From: Molossus alvarezi
Lineage: Eukaryota; Chordata; Mammalia; Chiroptera; Molossidae
NCBI GenBank assembly: GCA_037176705.1
Contig: CM073891.1
Span: 52,640,571-52,704,570 of the forward strand
Reading direction: 5' to 3'
DNA length: 64,000 nt
Positions 45,486 to 57,449 of this stretch are shown here, piece after piece. A model generated the notes under the pieces. It was not told where the DNA came from. It did not search any database and saw nothing but the letters and a program-made list of their open reading frames with translations. Made by a program: the position numbers and the translations under genes. How positions within the stretch are numbered: the first letter of the stretch is position 1; each line of letters starts with the position of its first letter.

Positions 45486-46369
45486 TAATGAGAGGTGTGG
45501 GGCTCACTAAAACCAGATGCTGCTTATTTGAGAGATTTTCAAGAACTCTGAAGCAGGATCCAAGACAAGCCAATCCTATGGTAAAGCCACTTGAAACAGC
45601 TTGGTGGGCCCTAAAGTTGGGTGGGGCAGGGCCTCAGGGAATCACCAGGATGGAGGAAACTGTGTGAGCCAGGTTGCTGGAGTCCCAGATATGGAGGCGG
45701 TTTGCCTGCCCTGTGGGGGAAGGGCTCACCAAAGGAACATGAGCCTCTGCCAGCACCTCTATTCAGAAGAAAGCTGCCTCTCCAGCCCTCATTCCGAGGC
45801 CAAAATGCTCAGTTCTTCCCCAAATATTTTTGGTGCCCCTAAGTTGTCTCCCCTCTGAGCTTAGAGGGAACAAGTCCAAATAAATTTGTGTACAGACCCT
45901 TTAAAAATAACTGCCTGGGGCTCCAGAAGCCAAGCTTCCCTCAGCCTCAATTCCCACTGGTTTTTACAGCCATACTTCATGGGGAGTTCTCTTCGTGGTA
46001 CTGGAACCCTGAGCTGGGAGCCTGGTGTGAGACTGGGACCCCTCACTTCTCAGGGAGAAACGTCGCAGCCCAGGTGTCCCTTCTGATTGTTATCTGCCAC
46101 ACATGGGTGTGGGACCAGACCATCTTTGGCTCCGCCCCTCCTACTAGTCTGGATGTGCTGCTTCTTTAATTTCAAAGTTGTAGGACTTCCATTCAGCTTG
46201 ATTTCAGGTGGTTCTGAATGATGGTTGTATTATAGTTTAGTTGTAATTTTGATGTGGTTGTGGGAGGAGGTGATACCGTGTTTACCCACTTCGCCATCTT
46301 GACCAGAAGTTCCCTCTTTACTGTATTGAAAAGTTTTCAGTGTGTACTCCTCATAGCCCCTTGTTCGGC

Positions 46370-46650
46370 TCATTTCTGCTCATTTGTCACCGGTGGTTCT
46401 AGCTGCCCCTCCTCTGAAAGTTTTTCTTGAATCATGGAAACAAGTTTTCCTTGTTTCCCATGGACTGTGCTACCTGAACAGGCACCTAGACAGGGAACCC
46501 CCTGGGGTCAGGGACCTGGTCACATTCACCACTGTATTGCTGGTTCAGGTCCTGGCACATAGCAGGTGCTCAGAAGTTTTCCAGGTCCCGGTCGGGGCAT
46601 GAGTTTCTGGCAATGCCAGGGCGCCGTGTGGGAGGGGTGACTGAATGAAT
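46370..46650 (+). mobile_element. Old L2-like 3' end
   Basis: The phrases 'cattcaccactgtattgctg' (46525) and 'cctggcacatagcaggtgct' (46552) are the typical end of mammalian L2 elements. Left and right limits are uncertain. Confidence 0.65.
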
Positions 46651-47608
46651 CCACAGTGCCTGAGAGGGCACAGCTGCATCCTTGAAGGAAGAACCACGTG
46701 GAGTCACTGCACAGTAGTTACCGAGCCACGGTCATGTCACCCACACTGCTAGCCCTGTGGAGATGGAGGAACACCCTGGACCACGGAACCGAGTGTGCCC
46801 TGAGCATAGGCACTGCCACAGATGGAATATTCAGGGCCAAGAGAGCTCAGGGAGGGCTCAGTTGGTTGAAAAAGACCTCCTGGAGAAGCTGGATGCTCAC
46901 AGGGCTTTGAAGGATGGAGGATATGGATGTGGACGGGGAGGGGGGAGGAGGAAGGAAAGGCATTTCTGGAAGGGGCCCAGTGGGACAAGTCCAGGAGGTC
47001 ACCCCAGTTACTCATTCATTATTCATTCATCTTTTCATCCCATGCCTGTGCTGCAGTCTCTGTGGGAGGTACCTACACAGTGAATTGAGTGATGGAACAA
47101 GTGGCTGTTCTTAAGGAGCTTCCAGACAGGAGTGGAAGCCATTGTGCCATTACAGTAAAACATGCCAAGAGTTACAGCAGAAGTACAGCTTGTTAAGTGG
47201 GCGCATCAAGATGGGCTTCCTGGAGGAAGTGGCCCTTCACCTGTACAGAATAAAATGAAGGTTGGTTCTGTATCACTTCGGGCTCCGTGTGGCACTTGCA
47301 CTCAGCCTGTGCTGACGGATAGTTTAGCCATATAGTCTGTTACTCCCTGTCCATTCCCCCTCAACCCACGGTATTGCACTGAGGAGAAAGTCCCAGTTAG
47401 GAACTAGTATGACCTGAGAGCCCCTTTAATTCTCGCTAGTCTCCCCTTGTAACCCAGAGGCTGTTCTGCAGGCAACTGGTGTGAGTTAAAATTTAATAAA
47501 CACTGCTTGGTTTTCTGTTTTTTGATTTACTTTTCTTTTGTGACAGGGGAATGATTTTCCACTTATGGGAATGAAAGAAATTCCATTGCCTTTCAAATAT
47601 AAGTGAAC
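46651..47608. other. Unassigned GC-richer sequence
   Basis: No gene is recognised. It includes a TTCATT-rich stretch at 47013-47035 and phrases such as 'gagcttccagacag' that suggest another very old repeat. Open frames on both strands over 46697-47114 overlap each other and look accidental. Confidence 0.35.
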
Positions 47609-47793
47609 TTGCTCTGGCTGGTGGCTCAGTTAGTAGGAGCATCATCTCGAACACCACAAGGCTAGGGGTTCGATCCCTGGTCAGAGCACATACAGGAGAC
47701 AACTGATTGACATTTCTCACTCACATTGATGTTTCTTACTCTCTCTCACTCAAAATCATAAAAAAGTATGTATCCTTGGGTGAGGATTAAAAA
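47609..47793 (+). mobile_element. VES-type SINE (type C, short form)
   Basis: Plus-strand copy like that at 26136: 'gctctggctggtggctcagt', 'ggggttcgatccctggtcag', 'acaggagacaactgattgac', a short CT tract and the tail 'atccttgggtgaggatta'. It lacks the GC-rich middle of types A and B while carrying the type A tail. Confidence 0.85.
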
Positions 47794-50700
47794 CTAAATA
47801 TATGTGTAAGTGTGTGTGCATGAATTTAAGTGTAATAAAACCCTGAGTGGGTGTGGAGTGGGCTCCTGCTCTTGCCCTGAAATTGAACTCTGGGCCCAGT
47901 TGTGGACACGGAGGCACTAAGTGCTTCTCAGTGATGGGCCTGACCACTCCCTCAGGACTTTCATGTCCTAATCGCCACCTGAACACACACACTGAATAGA
48001 GGGTGCGCCCTGAGTAGCTCTGAGGGCTGAGAGAATCCTCACAGAGCTGGGGGAGGGGATGCTTCCAGGGGAGGGGGCTGAGTAGACAGGGGCCGTGGTA
48101 ATCTGCTCAGTGTGTCTTCCTGGCCAGGAGGGAAAGAAAGCTGGGGACAGGCAGGGGACAGCCAGGAGACAGTGCGTGGCCTGCACACCCTCCATGGGTC
48201 TTGTAGGGTTGTGTGGCTCAGTGGATATGGAAGAGAGGACTGAGCACCGAGTAGGATTGTCTGGGGGGGCGGGGGCAGGAGCTCAGGGGACATGGAGAAG
48301 ATGGTTCTGGAGCCACAGCTCCCTTGTCAGGAGTCTAGGCAGCAGGGAGGCCCCAGGGGACCTCTGAAAACACTGTCCCTGTGCCCGGGGGAGCTACACA
48401 GTGGGCATCAGCATCAGTGCAGATTAGCCAGAGAGAAGATGGTCATCAGTATGAGGACCTCAGTGACGGCAGGCGGCACAATGGCATCCCTGTCTCTTTC
48501 CCTTCTCTGTGCCATGTGGATCATTTTGAACAAAAGGCAACAGAGACCCTGAGGGCTCAAGAGAAACCTCTGCCTCCCCCTCAACTATCTAGAAGAATTT
48601 GAATGAAGAGTCTTGCCCATAGTAAGAGTTATCACCAGAACCTCTTACCTATAGGGCAAGACAAACTATTACTTACTGAACATCTGTTCTTCTTATCATC
48701 CTGCAGTGACCTTCCTCTCTGAGGCCCCAAGGCACCTTAGCTCATTGTCAGCTCAGAATGTCACATGTACCTCATCTAACCTCTCATGCATGTGGGGCTT
48801 CTGATTGTCTCAGGTCCGTGAGGTTCCCACGTGTACATAAGTAAGTGAATTTGGTTATTTTCTCTTGTGAATCTGTCTTGTGCATATTTAATTATTAGAC
48901 CAACCTAGAGAACCTGGGAAGGTAGAGGACAATTTCTTTCTACCTTACAAACATAATAAAATGAAACTTGAATGTTGTAGTTTTTGAAACTCTGATTTAG
49001 AAGAAAAACAAGGATCAACACAGCAATTACACTACTCTGACAACAGCTATGATTATTGGAGGATGAGGGAGGGACCATATTGTGGGAGCCCAAAGCTCAG
49101 AAGCACCCCATGAGGAGGAGGGCAGTCAGGGTAGCCTTCCTGAAAGAGGAGACATCTAAACTGAACCCTGTAAGGGGACTAGGTGGTACCTGGAGCTCCC
49201 AGGGACTAGTGTGTACGGTATAGTAGATAAGGAGGAGCCCTTTGAATATTGGTGGTGGGGCTGAAGCCCAGCAGAGGGCCCATTTGCTGAAGGCACTGAA
49301 GAGATGGATTGAGACAGTTAAAGGAGATAATTCAGGAGAAGTATCAGGTATCAGCAGACATTCAGTAGATTGCTCCCCGACCCCCAGGGCAGGATGGCAT
49401 TTCCCCAACCTGACTGGATGCCACTGAGCCCAGGAGAGCCTAACCCCGGGCTGGGTACTTGGGCTGATCCCCAAGTGTGCTTCCCATGGCCTTAGCTGCC
49501 TTTAGGCAGGTCAGGGCATGTCCCCAGGGAACATGGACAGTGTTGGACTTTTGAGATCTACGCCATCCCAGGGACCCTGGGCAGGAAAGCCCTCTCTGGC
49601 TTGCTGTGCCCCCAAATGCCACCCAAGTGCTGGTAGGTCCCTGGACACTCAAAACACTATCAATTTGGACCCTGGAATGACAGGGACCTGCCTCCCAGGA
49701 CTTCTGCTCCTTGTGTTCCACAAAGGCCTTTTTCCCAGAGACTGGGTTTTGACTTTTCTGCTCTAAGAGATGTTGGGGAGCCCGACTTGCTGAAGGCCGG
49801 TGTTCCCCTCTGCTGGTGGCAGCCACTGTGATCCCTGAGCTGCCTGCCCCAGTCCGGCCTCACCCAGAGCTGCCCCTGGGCACTCGCCTCTCTCAGGTCC
49901 TGTGTGCAGGAAGGGGGCTGGGCTGAGGATGGTCCCGCTGTGAGGAAAGGGCCGGCTGGTGCAGGGGGGGGGGGGAGGCCCAGGGTGGCAGGGGCCAGGC
50001 GGGGGCATGGTGCACAGTGGCTCCCCCTGAGGTGGTGGAGCTGGGAGGCCGTGGAGGGCCCAGGCTCCAAGGGCACTCTGGGCTGGAGCACAGCAGCTGC
50101 CCCAGAGGCCTTGGGAGGATCCAGAAGAGCTCATGAGGGCCACTGCTCTCTCACGGGGAAAACGGGGAAAATGGAGGGACCCAGGGTTTGACGCCTCCCT
50201 CTTTAGCTGTGGTCTCTGGGGGAGGGGAGATGGGGAGCAGGTGCCTGGTTTTGCTCTGCCAACTCTCAGGCTGCATTGGCAAAGCGACTCCCTGAACTTA
50301 ACCTCCGTGGGCTGGGCCATTAGACCAGAGCTGGGAAAGGGAATGACATTTCTGAGTCCCCCTACAATGACCTTATCTCTCCCCAGGTGGGTACCAGCCC
50401 AGCCTGGACCCTGCCTCCTCCTAGGCTCCTGCCTGACTTCCTGTTGTCCACTTTGCTCCACTTTACAGATGTGGAGGTGATGGTTCACCTGGGCCCCACT
50501 CTTTCTGCTCTACCCCCCGGAAAAAATCAAGGAGGGAGAATGGAAGGAGTGAAACAGACACTCGGGGAGTTTCCAGCCTCCTGACACAGCCCAGGCGGCC
50601 TCTCTGTGCCCGTGTGGGAAGATCACTGGGCCTACACATTCTAGCGTCGACCAGGGATCAGCTCTCTAAGCTCTCAGGGCCCAGCTGCTCTGCTCTGGGC

Positions 50701-51157
50701 GTGCACCTGCTTCTCTGCCATTTCTTACTTGTGACCCCTTCCCTTTCAGCTTGTCCCCGAGAGGCCATGCTCCCCGGTGTGCTGGAAGCCAGCCTGCCCT
50801 GGCTTGTGAGAGCAGATGGGTGACCTTCCAGGGATTTTGCAAGCCAGGTGTTAAACAGAGCCACCATTAAAAATTAACATGTAAACCCCCGGTTAAGTCA
50901 TTTATAATAAAAACAATGGTAATAAATATTCATAACTTGCCACTTGTAATTATTGTACTGTTACCCTTGCTCTTGGGGTGATTTATACCTATTGTATCTG
51001 TATGGAGGTGATATTAGGTAACAGGGTGACACTGCACACCGCTTCCCACCTCTGTGGTTAGTGACACCCTGTTGGTAGCTTGAAATCTGCTGTGATGAAA
51101 ATATTTACATCATAGATATTGGAAAATGTTACCAAATCAGGGCTTTTAGTTTTATTT
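47794..51157. other. GC-rich unassigned sequence
   Basis: About 3.4 kb with no gene I can support and no young repeat. G+C is clearly higher than in the left part. Long open frames on both strands at 49440-50488, including a proline-rich 241-codon minus-strand one at 49763-50488, overlap extensively and contain a G-run at 49967. They look like by-products of composition. Very old repeats may be present around 49100-49330. Confidence 0.4.
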
Positions 51158-51188
51158 TGTGTGTGTGTTTGTGTGTGTGTGTGTGTGC
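51158..51188. repeat. (TG)n microsatellite
   Basis: About 15 TG units with one interruption are read directly, in non-coding DNA. Confidence 0.9.
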
Positions 51189-54100
51189 ACTGTCTCTAGA
51201 CATAAGTGATGGAGAAAGTTAATAGTAAAGATTAAACTTAAAAATGTGTGTTGGGCAAATATTATGGTATGTACATTGAATCCCTATTTTAAATAAAAAT
51301 GTGTGAAGCCACTACAATGTGAATATACTACATGAAATGGAGGAACTTAGTCTGGCATTCAGAAAACGACTACCTGATTGATAGTCACTCATCATCAACG
51401 TACGAGTGAAGTTCTCACAAACATCTTCAGCTTATGATATTGATAATATAAAACATCATCCAACATTCACATTGAAAGTATACTCATTCGCAGATGAGTG
51501 CAGACATAAAGTGACTCTAAATACACGAGTTTGGCAAAAATCAATGACTTTTCTAAGAGAATCAATTGGCTATGTATATACATGAATATACACATATATA
51601 TGTATGTGTGTATATATTCCCTCCTCCCCTGGTTGGCTGATAAACATTTGGCAGGATGCTTCACAAAATCTACCCTACTTTTCTTACTTTATTGGTCTCT
51701 CCAGGGTGAGTCCCTCTTGTCCCACAGATAACCCAAATCTCCCTCCAGGCAGACCTCAGCCCTGAGCTGTGGACATGAATTCCCAGCTGTCACTTGAATA
51801 TGTCTAACCCCCCAGACCACACAACTCCCAGGCCAATGCAGAGAAAGTGGGGCCCTGGGGCTCAGCAGGGCCATGATCTGGGCTGACTCCTCGGCAACAG
51901 GACCCCCTGGTACTGCCCAGGGGAACATCACCTGAGGTTGGCTGGTTATATGTCAGAGGTGTCAGAGCTGGAACCAAGAGAGAGAGGAATGGATAGGACA
52001 CAGGGCAGAGAGGGGGATGCCAAACATGGTCTGGATGTGAGGGGACAGATGTGATGAGAAAAGGACCACAGAGGCTTTGGTGGGGGGAGGATGGAGAACT
52101 GTGTGCTGAGCATTTTGAGTTGGAGGTGTCTTTGGGACAGCCAGGCTGGAAACAGATCAGGAGGTTCTGAGAAGAGGTTGGGCTAGAGGTGTTTGGAGCC
52201 CTCTGGAAAGATTGTAATTAAAACTGTGGATATGTATGTGCTTGATGGAGGGCTGGAGGAGGGGTAGTAGAGGGTTGAGTGCACCCTGAGGTGATCCACA
52301 TAGAGAACCTAGACTGTAAAGGAATTGGTGTAGCTGGTGTGGAGGCTGAGGGAGGGGAATATTTTAAAAAAGTCATCAGAAGTAAATGCCTGAGAGGTGC
52401 CATGAGGTCTGACAAGTTGTGTGAGGCCAGCAAACTACTTGACAAGCCAATGCCAAGACCCAGGGTCAGGGGTGTGTTTGACCTGGGATGAGAACAGTGA
52501 GCTGAGTGGAAAGGCAGATTCCAGGCACATTGTCAGGTTCAGGTGATCTATAAAATGTGGGATGTGAACAGAGCGGGGTAAAGCCTGCATCACAGGCTTT
52601 TAGCTTCTGAGATTGACAGCTGCTGTCCTTGGACTAAGGAGGGAGCCAGAGGAGCCAGGGAGAGTGGAGGAAGCCTGCAGTCCAGCCAGAGGCTCTAACA
52701 GGCAGCTGTTGTCAAGCCTGAAGCTCAGGAGTGGTCAGTGCTGGGGGAGCAGGGTGGGGTCAGCCCTGAGGGGGTGCAGTGATGAAGATGTCTCGAAGGA
52801 GGGAACTAGGAGCTGGCACAGTGAAATGTTTGTGGAAGAAATGAGTGAATGGCCGAGGAACTGGCAAGTCTGAGCACCGAGGGGCTGTCCCAGAGGGGAG
52901 AGAACCCTGAGACAGAGGCTGGGAGCTCCACGGAGGGACTGGCCAGGTGTCAGATCCTGCAAAAGCCAAAGGCTCACTGGACAAACCCTGCAAGTGCCCT
53001 TGCTCAGGGCAGCACAGAGCACTGTGCACGGCAGGTCCTGCTGAGTGGTGGCCGGACACATGGCAGAGCCTCTGGGGAAAGAATGGGGAGGCAGCAAGAG
53101 CAGACACTATTACAAAAGAGGTTTGGTGAGGGAGGAAGGGACAGGAAGCAGCAGCTGCACAGAAAACCAGGAGAAGACTTGGTCGGGGGGGATATTTACA
53201 GGCCTTCTTCCCTCCTCCCTCATCTTGGCTTCCTAGTTGGGCAGCCTTGGAAAAATCCAAAGGATCACTTTAAGCTGAGCTCCTGTTGTGATATAAATCC
53301 CATATCAAAATGGGAGTGAAATTATACAAACTTAAAATAAACGCAAGTCTGTATAAAGGCTGTTGCATGGTAAACAGGCAAACCTCCCTTTCACATTCTC
53401 TGTCCCTGTGGCAAAGGGGGGTGTGGAGGCCAGGAGACTGGGGGCTGACGCAGGAGCCCGGAGAGCTTGACGCCCTGTCAACGCTGCTGGTGTGAGCAGT
53501 AAGGAAAACGAGGACTCAGTTCTACTCCAACTCATTTACTACAGTTCCAGCCTCGTGTTCCAGGATCAATGTCTATGTAATACACAGCCCACAGCACTCC
53601 TGAAGTAGACCGTGTTAACATTCCCACCTCTTTCTCAGTATATCCACCCAAAGGATAAGAGTCTTTCAAAAACCAGCATCACCAGGTGTGGTACATCCCA
53701 GGAAGAGTGCCTTCCCTGCACAGCAGGAAACAGGGTCGGGAACTGGCCACATCCCAGCAGGTGCAGCTCCCGATGGACAAGAATGACTCCCAGTGGAGCA
53801 GGGACAGGTGGGTCCCCTCAAAGCACAGATGTTCCACATGAGTGTGGGCACACACATAAGGGTGTCCCCAATATGTACACACTTTACCAACGGATAACTC
53901 GATTTTTACTACTTTACAGGTTTAACTGGTTGGAAACAATGGGACCACAGGACTGGCTGGGGTCACTCTTGGTTGACAGTGAGCGTGACTCCAGGGGTTC
54001 ACCCAGGGCCTCCAGATCATTGTAGTTTGGCTGCTCTGGGCTTCTTCTAGGATCCTATGGCTTCTGGGAGAGGGACTTTCCAGACCCATGAGTGCTCAGC

Positions 54101-55914
54101 CCTGTGAGCATGTGCACATGTGCGTACACCAACAAGCACCCTAACGCATGCTTTCACGGAGCCAACACGGTCCACACAAGTGTCCCACAGGGCACACTCC
54201 CATAGCGGCTGCTGTGGGGAGTCTGTTTTATCATTGAGCATTGAGCACCCCCAGGCAAGGGGACTTGTTTGAAAGATGCCAGGTGTTGGAGGCTGGAGAC
54301 ACACATCACACACCTGGGAGTGTAACCCTTTAGAGCCTGGCCCAGTGTTTCCTCTGACAGAGCAAATGGAAGGAATGCACAGGAAGCCTCTCTTCATCTA
54401 AAACCCTTTCCCGCCACCACAGGCGGACAGGACAGGCCCACAGTCCTCAGAAGGTGCTGGTAGCTGTAAGGTTCCGGAGATGCTGGTCCAGGAGAGGGTC
54501 ACACACAGCCATACTGGTTCCTCACCGTCCGCTGGTGACACTGGGCTCTGGGGACATGGGTGTGCTCTTTGAATTGTTCCCATGACTGCAGTCCTGAGGG
54601 GCCCGGCTGGTGTGGGGAGCCAAGTCGGAGACCTGCCTTGGCTCCTTGCAGGGAGCCCCTCTCTGTGGTCTGTCTGGCCAAGACAACTGATTTCTTTAGC
54701 AGTCACAATCCACTTTGGCTGGAACTTGTGTTAGAACTGGGGTCTGGAGGAGGGATTCACTGCAGGAGACTGGCTTTAGGTATTGGTTTTTGTTTGATTT
54801 TTAGGAACGAAGTGGGAACAGGAGGAAGAGACCGAGAAGGAAACAGGACTAAAAATCTTTCTGTTCTGAAGAAGGGAGAGTCTCCTCAGGAGAGGATGGG
54901 CCGGCAGGGGATGACCAGCACCACAGGCGTTTATAGAAAGTTGGGTGGGCCACTGTGGACTTGTTTTTCTTGTTTCTGTTGCTTCTGTAAAATGGATTCT
55001 TTTTGTGCCAGGTTGCTAAATTGTTATCCCCCGGATAATCCAAGAGAGGAAGAAAAAGAACAAAACAAAACAGCAAATGAATGAAAAGAGTAATAACAAA
55101 TGGCGCTACATCAGCTGAGTGTACTCGGGAACCAGAATCCTGTGCAGCCCAGGAGAGACAAGACCCAGGGCACCACCAGAATCAGGGCTGGGGAATCACT
55201 GAAGCTCTGACTCAATTTAAGGGAGTTGGTGGCATCCTTGTGCCCAATGCTTTACTTAGCACAAGAGGAGAATCTTACATTGCTCAAGGAGCCAACGGGT
55301 TTGACTATTTTTTTATTTCAATGTGTTGCATTATTAAACAAGAATGTTCATTAATTTAGAACCCAGCTTTTTCTTACTCATTCATTTCAATGACAGGCTC
55401 TTTGACAAGTTGGCTCACACACAACTCTTGTTCTTGTTTCAAGAACTTGGAAACATGTAAGAATCTGATTCTGGCCTGTTGGACTGAAATAGTCTCCCTG
55501 AACTATTCACTCATAATTCTTGTAGATCTAAAACGACCTCTTCCGGCATGCTAAGTTTGGAAATTAGGAATATACTTCACTTTGAATCAAAGCACCCACA
55601 ATATCAAGAATTATTTCCATTGAGATCCCTATGAATCCTCTACTCCAAAAGTACACTTTATGATCTTTAAATTATAGTCTTATCAGAGCAAATAATTGGT
55701 TTACCTGAACATGTCAGGTACATTAACACAACTGACTTATCTGATTTCTGAGTTAGTATTCAAGTCCATAGCAGAACCTGCCTTATTTCTTCCTCCACAG
55801 CACCACCCGGTGGCCACAGCTCACACCACAGGATAACTGACCCAGTGTTCAGGGCTGGTGCCCAGGTTTGTTCAGCATCTTCTGGGACCACAGCAGCTTT
55901 AGCTGCAGGCAGTG
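51189..55914. other. Unassigned sequence
   Basis: About 4.7 kb of mixed composition downstream of the last recognisable CCDC88C-like exon. I searched by eye for the C-terminal exons of that gene (acidic and serine-rich blocks, the final PDZ ligand) and did not find them. A TA/TG-rich patch lies at 51560-51615. Open frames are short or overlapping, and none is convincing. Confidence 0.4.
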
Positions 55915-56135
55915 CTCACAGTGGGTAAGAGCCCAGGCTCTCTAATTTGTCAGACCTGTGTTCGAATCCCAGCTCAAACACTTTTTCCCTGGGCAAGTGC
56001 TTAACCTTGTCAAGCCTCACTGTCCCAGCTCTGCAAGGGGGACAGGAATCATGCTCACCTCACATGGTAGTTAGAATGAAATGAGTTAGATACAGTGTGT
56101 AAAGTAGTGTAGGGGGGTGCGAGCCCAGAATGAGC
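55915..56135 (+). mobile_element. MIR SINE
   Basis: The order of motifs is that of MIR: 'agtgggtaagagcccaggct', 'cctgtgttcgaatcccagct', the core 'gggcaagtgcttaaccttgt' and 'gaatgaaatgagttagatac'. It is an old, diverged copy. Confidence 0.9.
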
Positions 56136-56728
56136 ACCGGTCACATGGCTGCTGTCACTCTCAGGAACCCTGCCCTGCTCATTCATGGGTCAGCACTACA
56201 GTGTGGACCTGTCAAGCACTCTTTGCTCTGAAAGTTGTGCTAACTCAGTGAGGCTCTTTATAGTTCATTAAGTCAACTTGGACAATGACATGAGTTGAGG
56301 TGATAAAGGTAAAAAAAATAAGTAGTTAGTATGAAAACCTGAGGGGACAGAACCCCTCTGGGTAAAACAAATACTAATAAAGCTCCATCACCATTGACCT
56401 GCACGTGAGCACTTTACCTACGTCCTCGCCTGTGAGACTGGGAATGCAGGCAGTGGTCCCCAGCACTGAGTGTGCGTGTGTACACTTCCCTGATGCATTG
56501 CAAGTGACCCATCAGGACCTGAAGTGTGACTGTCACCCAGAAACCCTTGAACACATGTCACACTCAGAAGGCGGCTTCCAGCGGCCCTCAGTGCTGCAGC
56601 ATCAGCCCTGAGAGCCCACGAGTCTCATGCAAGGGCCTGGTCCTCAGTCCTGGTGTCTTTTCTACACATCTCAGGGTGCACTTTGGGCTCGTTTATAGAT
56701 ACATACTCTATAAAATGTTATTTAAAAT
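56136..56728. other. Unassigned sequence
   Basis: About 590 bp between a MIR and the inverted-repeat element. Two overlapping open frames near 56405-56807 are not recognised. Confidence 0.4.
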
Positions 56729-56795
56729 GCAGTCATCCCTCACCACTTCACGCTTTGATGTTTGTGGCCTCACTCCACCACGGTTTTTCAAATAT
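56729..56795 (+). repeat. Left terminal inverted repeat of a DNA transposon
   Basis: A 67-bp stretch starting 'gcagtcatccctcaccactt' and ending 'cggtttttcaaatat'. Its reverse complement occurs at 57380-57446. Most differences between the two arms are C/T or G/A, many at former CpG sites, as expected of an old methylated repeat. The 'cagtcrtccctcr' start resembles pogo/Tigger-type ends. Confidence 0.8.
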
Positions 56796-57378
56796 AGTGT
56801 AGTGTAGTGTAGTGTAGTGTAGTGCAGTGTAGTATAGAGTAGTATAGTGTAGTGTAGCATAGTGTCGTGTAGTATAAAGTAGTGTAGTGTAGTGTAGTAT
56901 AGTATAGTATAGAGTAGTGTAGTGTAGAATAGAGAGTGTAGTATAGAGGAGTGTAGTGCAGTGTAGTATACTATAGTGTAGTGTAGTATAATATCAAGTA
57001 GTGTAGTGTAGTATAGTATAGTATAGTATATAGTAGTGAAGTATAGTAGAGTGTAGTGTAGTTTAGTGTACTGTACTATAGTGTAGTGCAGTACAGAGTA
57101 GAGCAGTGTAGTATAGTGTAGTGTAGTATGGTATACTAGTGCAGTATAGTGTAATACTGTGTAGTGTAGTGTAGTACAGTGCACTGCATTATAGTTTAGT
57201 ATAGTATCATATTGTATCATATCATATAGTGTAGTGTAGTGTAGTGTAGTTTAGTTTAGTATAGTTTAGTTTAGTATAGTTTAGGATGGTATGGTATGGT
57301 ATGGTATGGTATAGTATAGTATAGTATAGTATAGTGTAGTATAGTATAGTGTAGTGTAGTGTAATATAGTATAGTACA
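56795..57378. repeat. Pentamer satellite (TAGTG/TATAG)n
   Basis: About 580 bp of five-base units, mainly TAGTG in the left part and TATAG, TAGTT or TATGG in other sections, with scattered variants. It occupies the whole interior between two inverted arms. Minus-strand frames here read as repeated Tyr-Thr-His-Leu and are artefacts. Confidence 0.95.
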
Positions 57379-57379
57379 G

Positions 57380-57446
57380 TATTTGAAAAAACTGCGATAG
57401 AGTGAAGCTGCAAACGTCTAAGCGCAAAGTGGCGAGGGACGACTGC
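57380..57446 (-). repeat. Right terminal inverted repeat of a DNA transposon
   Basis: This is the mirror arm of 56729-56795, ending '...gcgagggacgactgc'. It keeps more CpG than the left arm and so gives a better idea of the original end. Confidence 0.8.
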
Positions 57447-57449
57447 ATA

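Larger units (their letters stand above)
43591..46310 (-). mobile_element. HAL1-type element, copy 4, with long 5'UTR
   Basis: Same plan on the minus strand: a 5' end near 46310 ('gaacttctggtcaagatggc'), a 5'UTR, an ORF1 starting at 44890 and a 3'UTR reaching the TTTC tract. It is more diverged than copies 1-3. Its 5'UTR holds about 560 extra bases (44925-45485) that the other three lack. The coiled coil of its ORF1 is also longer. No ORF2 is present. Target duplications are not clear because the tail side is a microsatellite. Confidence 0.88.

Noticed and set aside
49763..50488. 241-codon proline-rich minus-strand frame
   Set aside because: It overlaps several equally long frames on both strands in GC-rich DNA and includes a G-run. 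There is no domain, no splice-site support and no match to the C-terminus of Daple.
56708..57220. 170-codon minus-strand frame of Tyr/Thr/His/Leu repeats
   Set aside because: It is produced by the pentamer satellite, whose unit length lets one frame escape stops.
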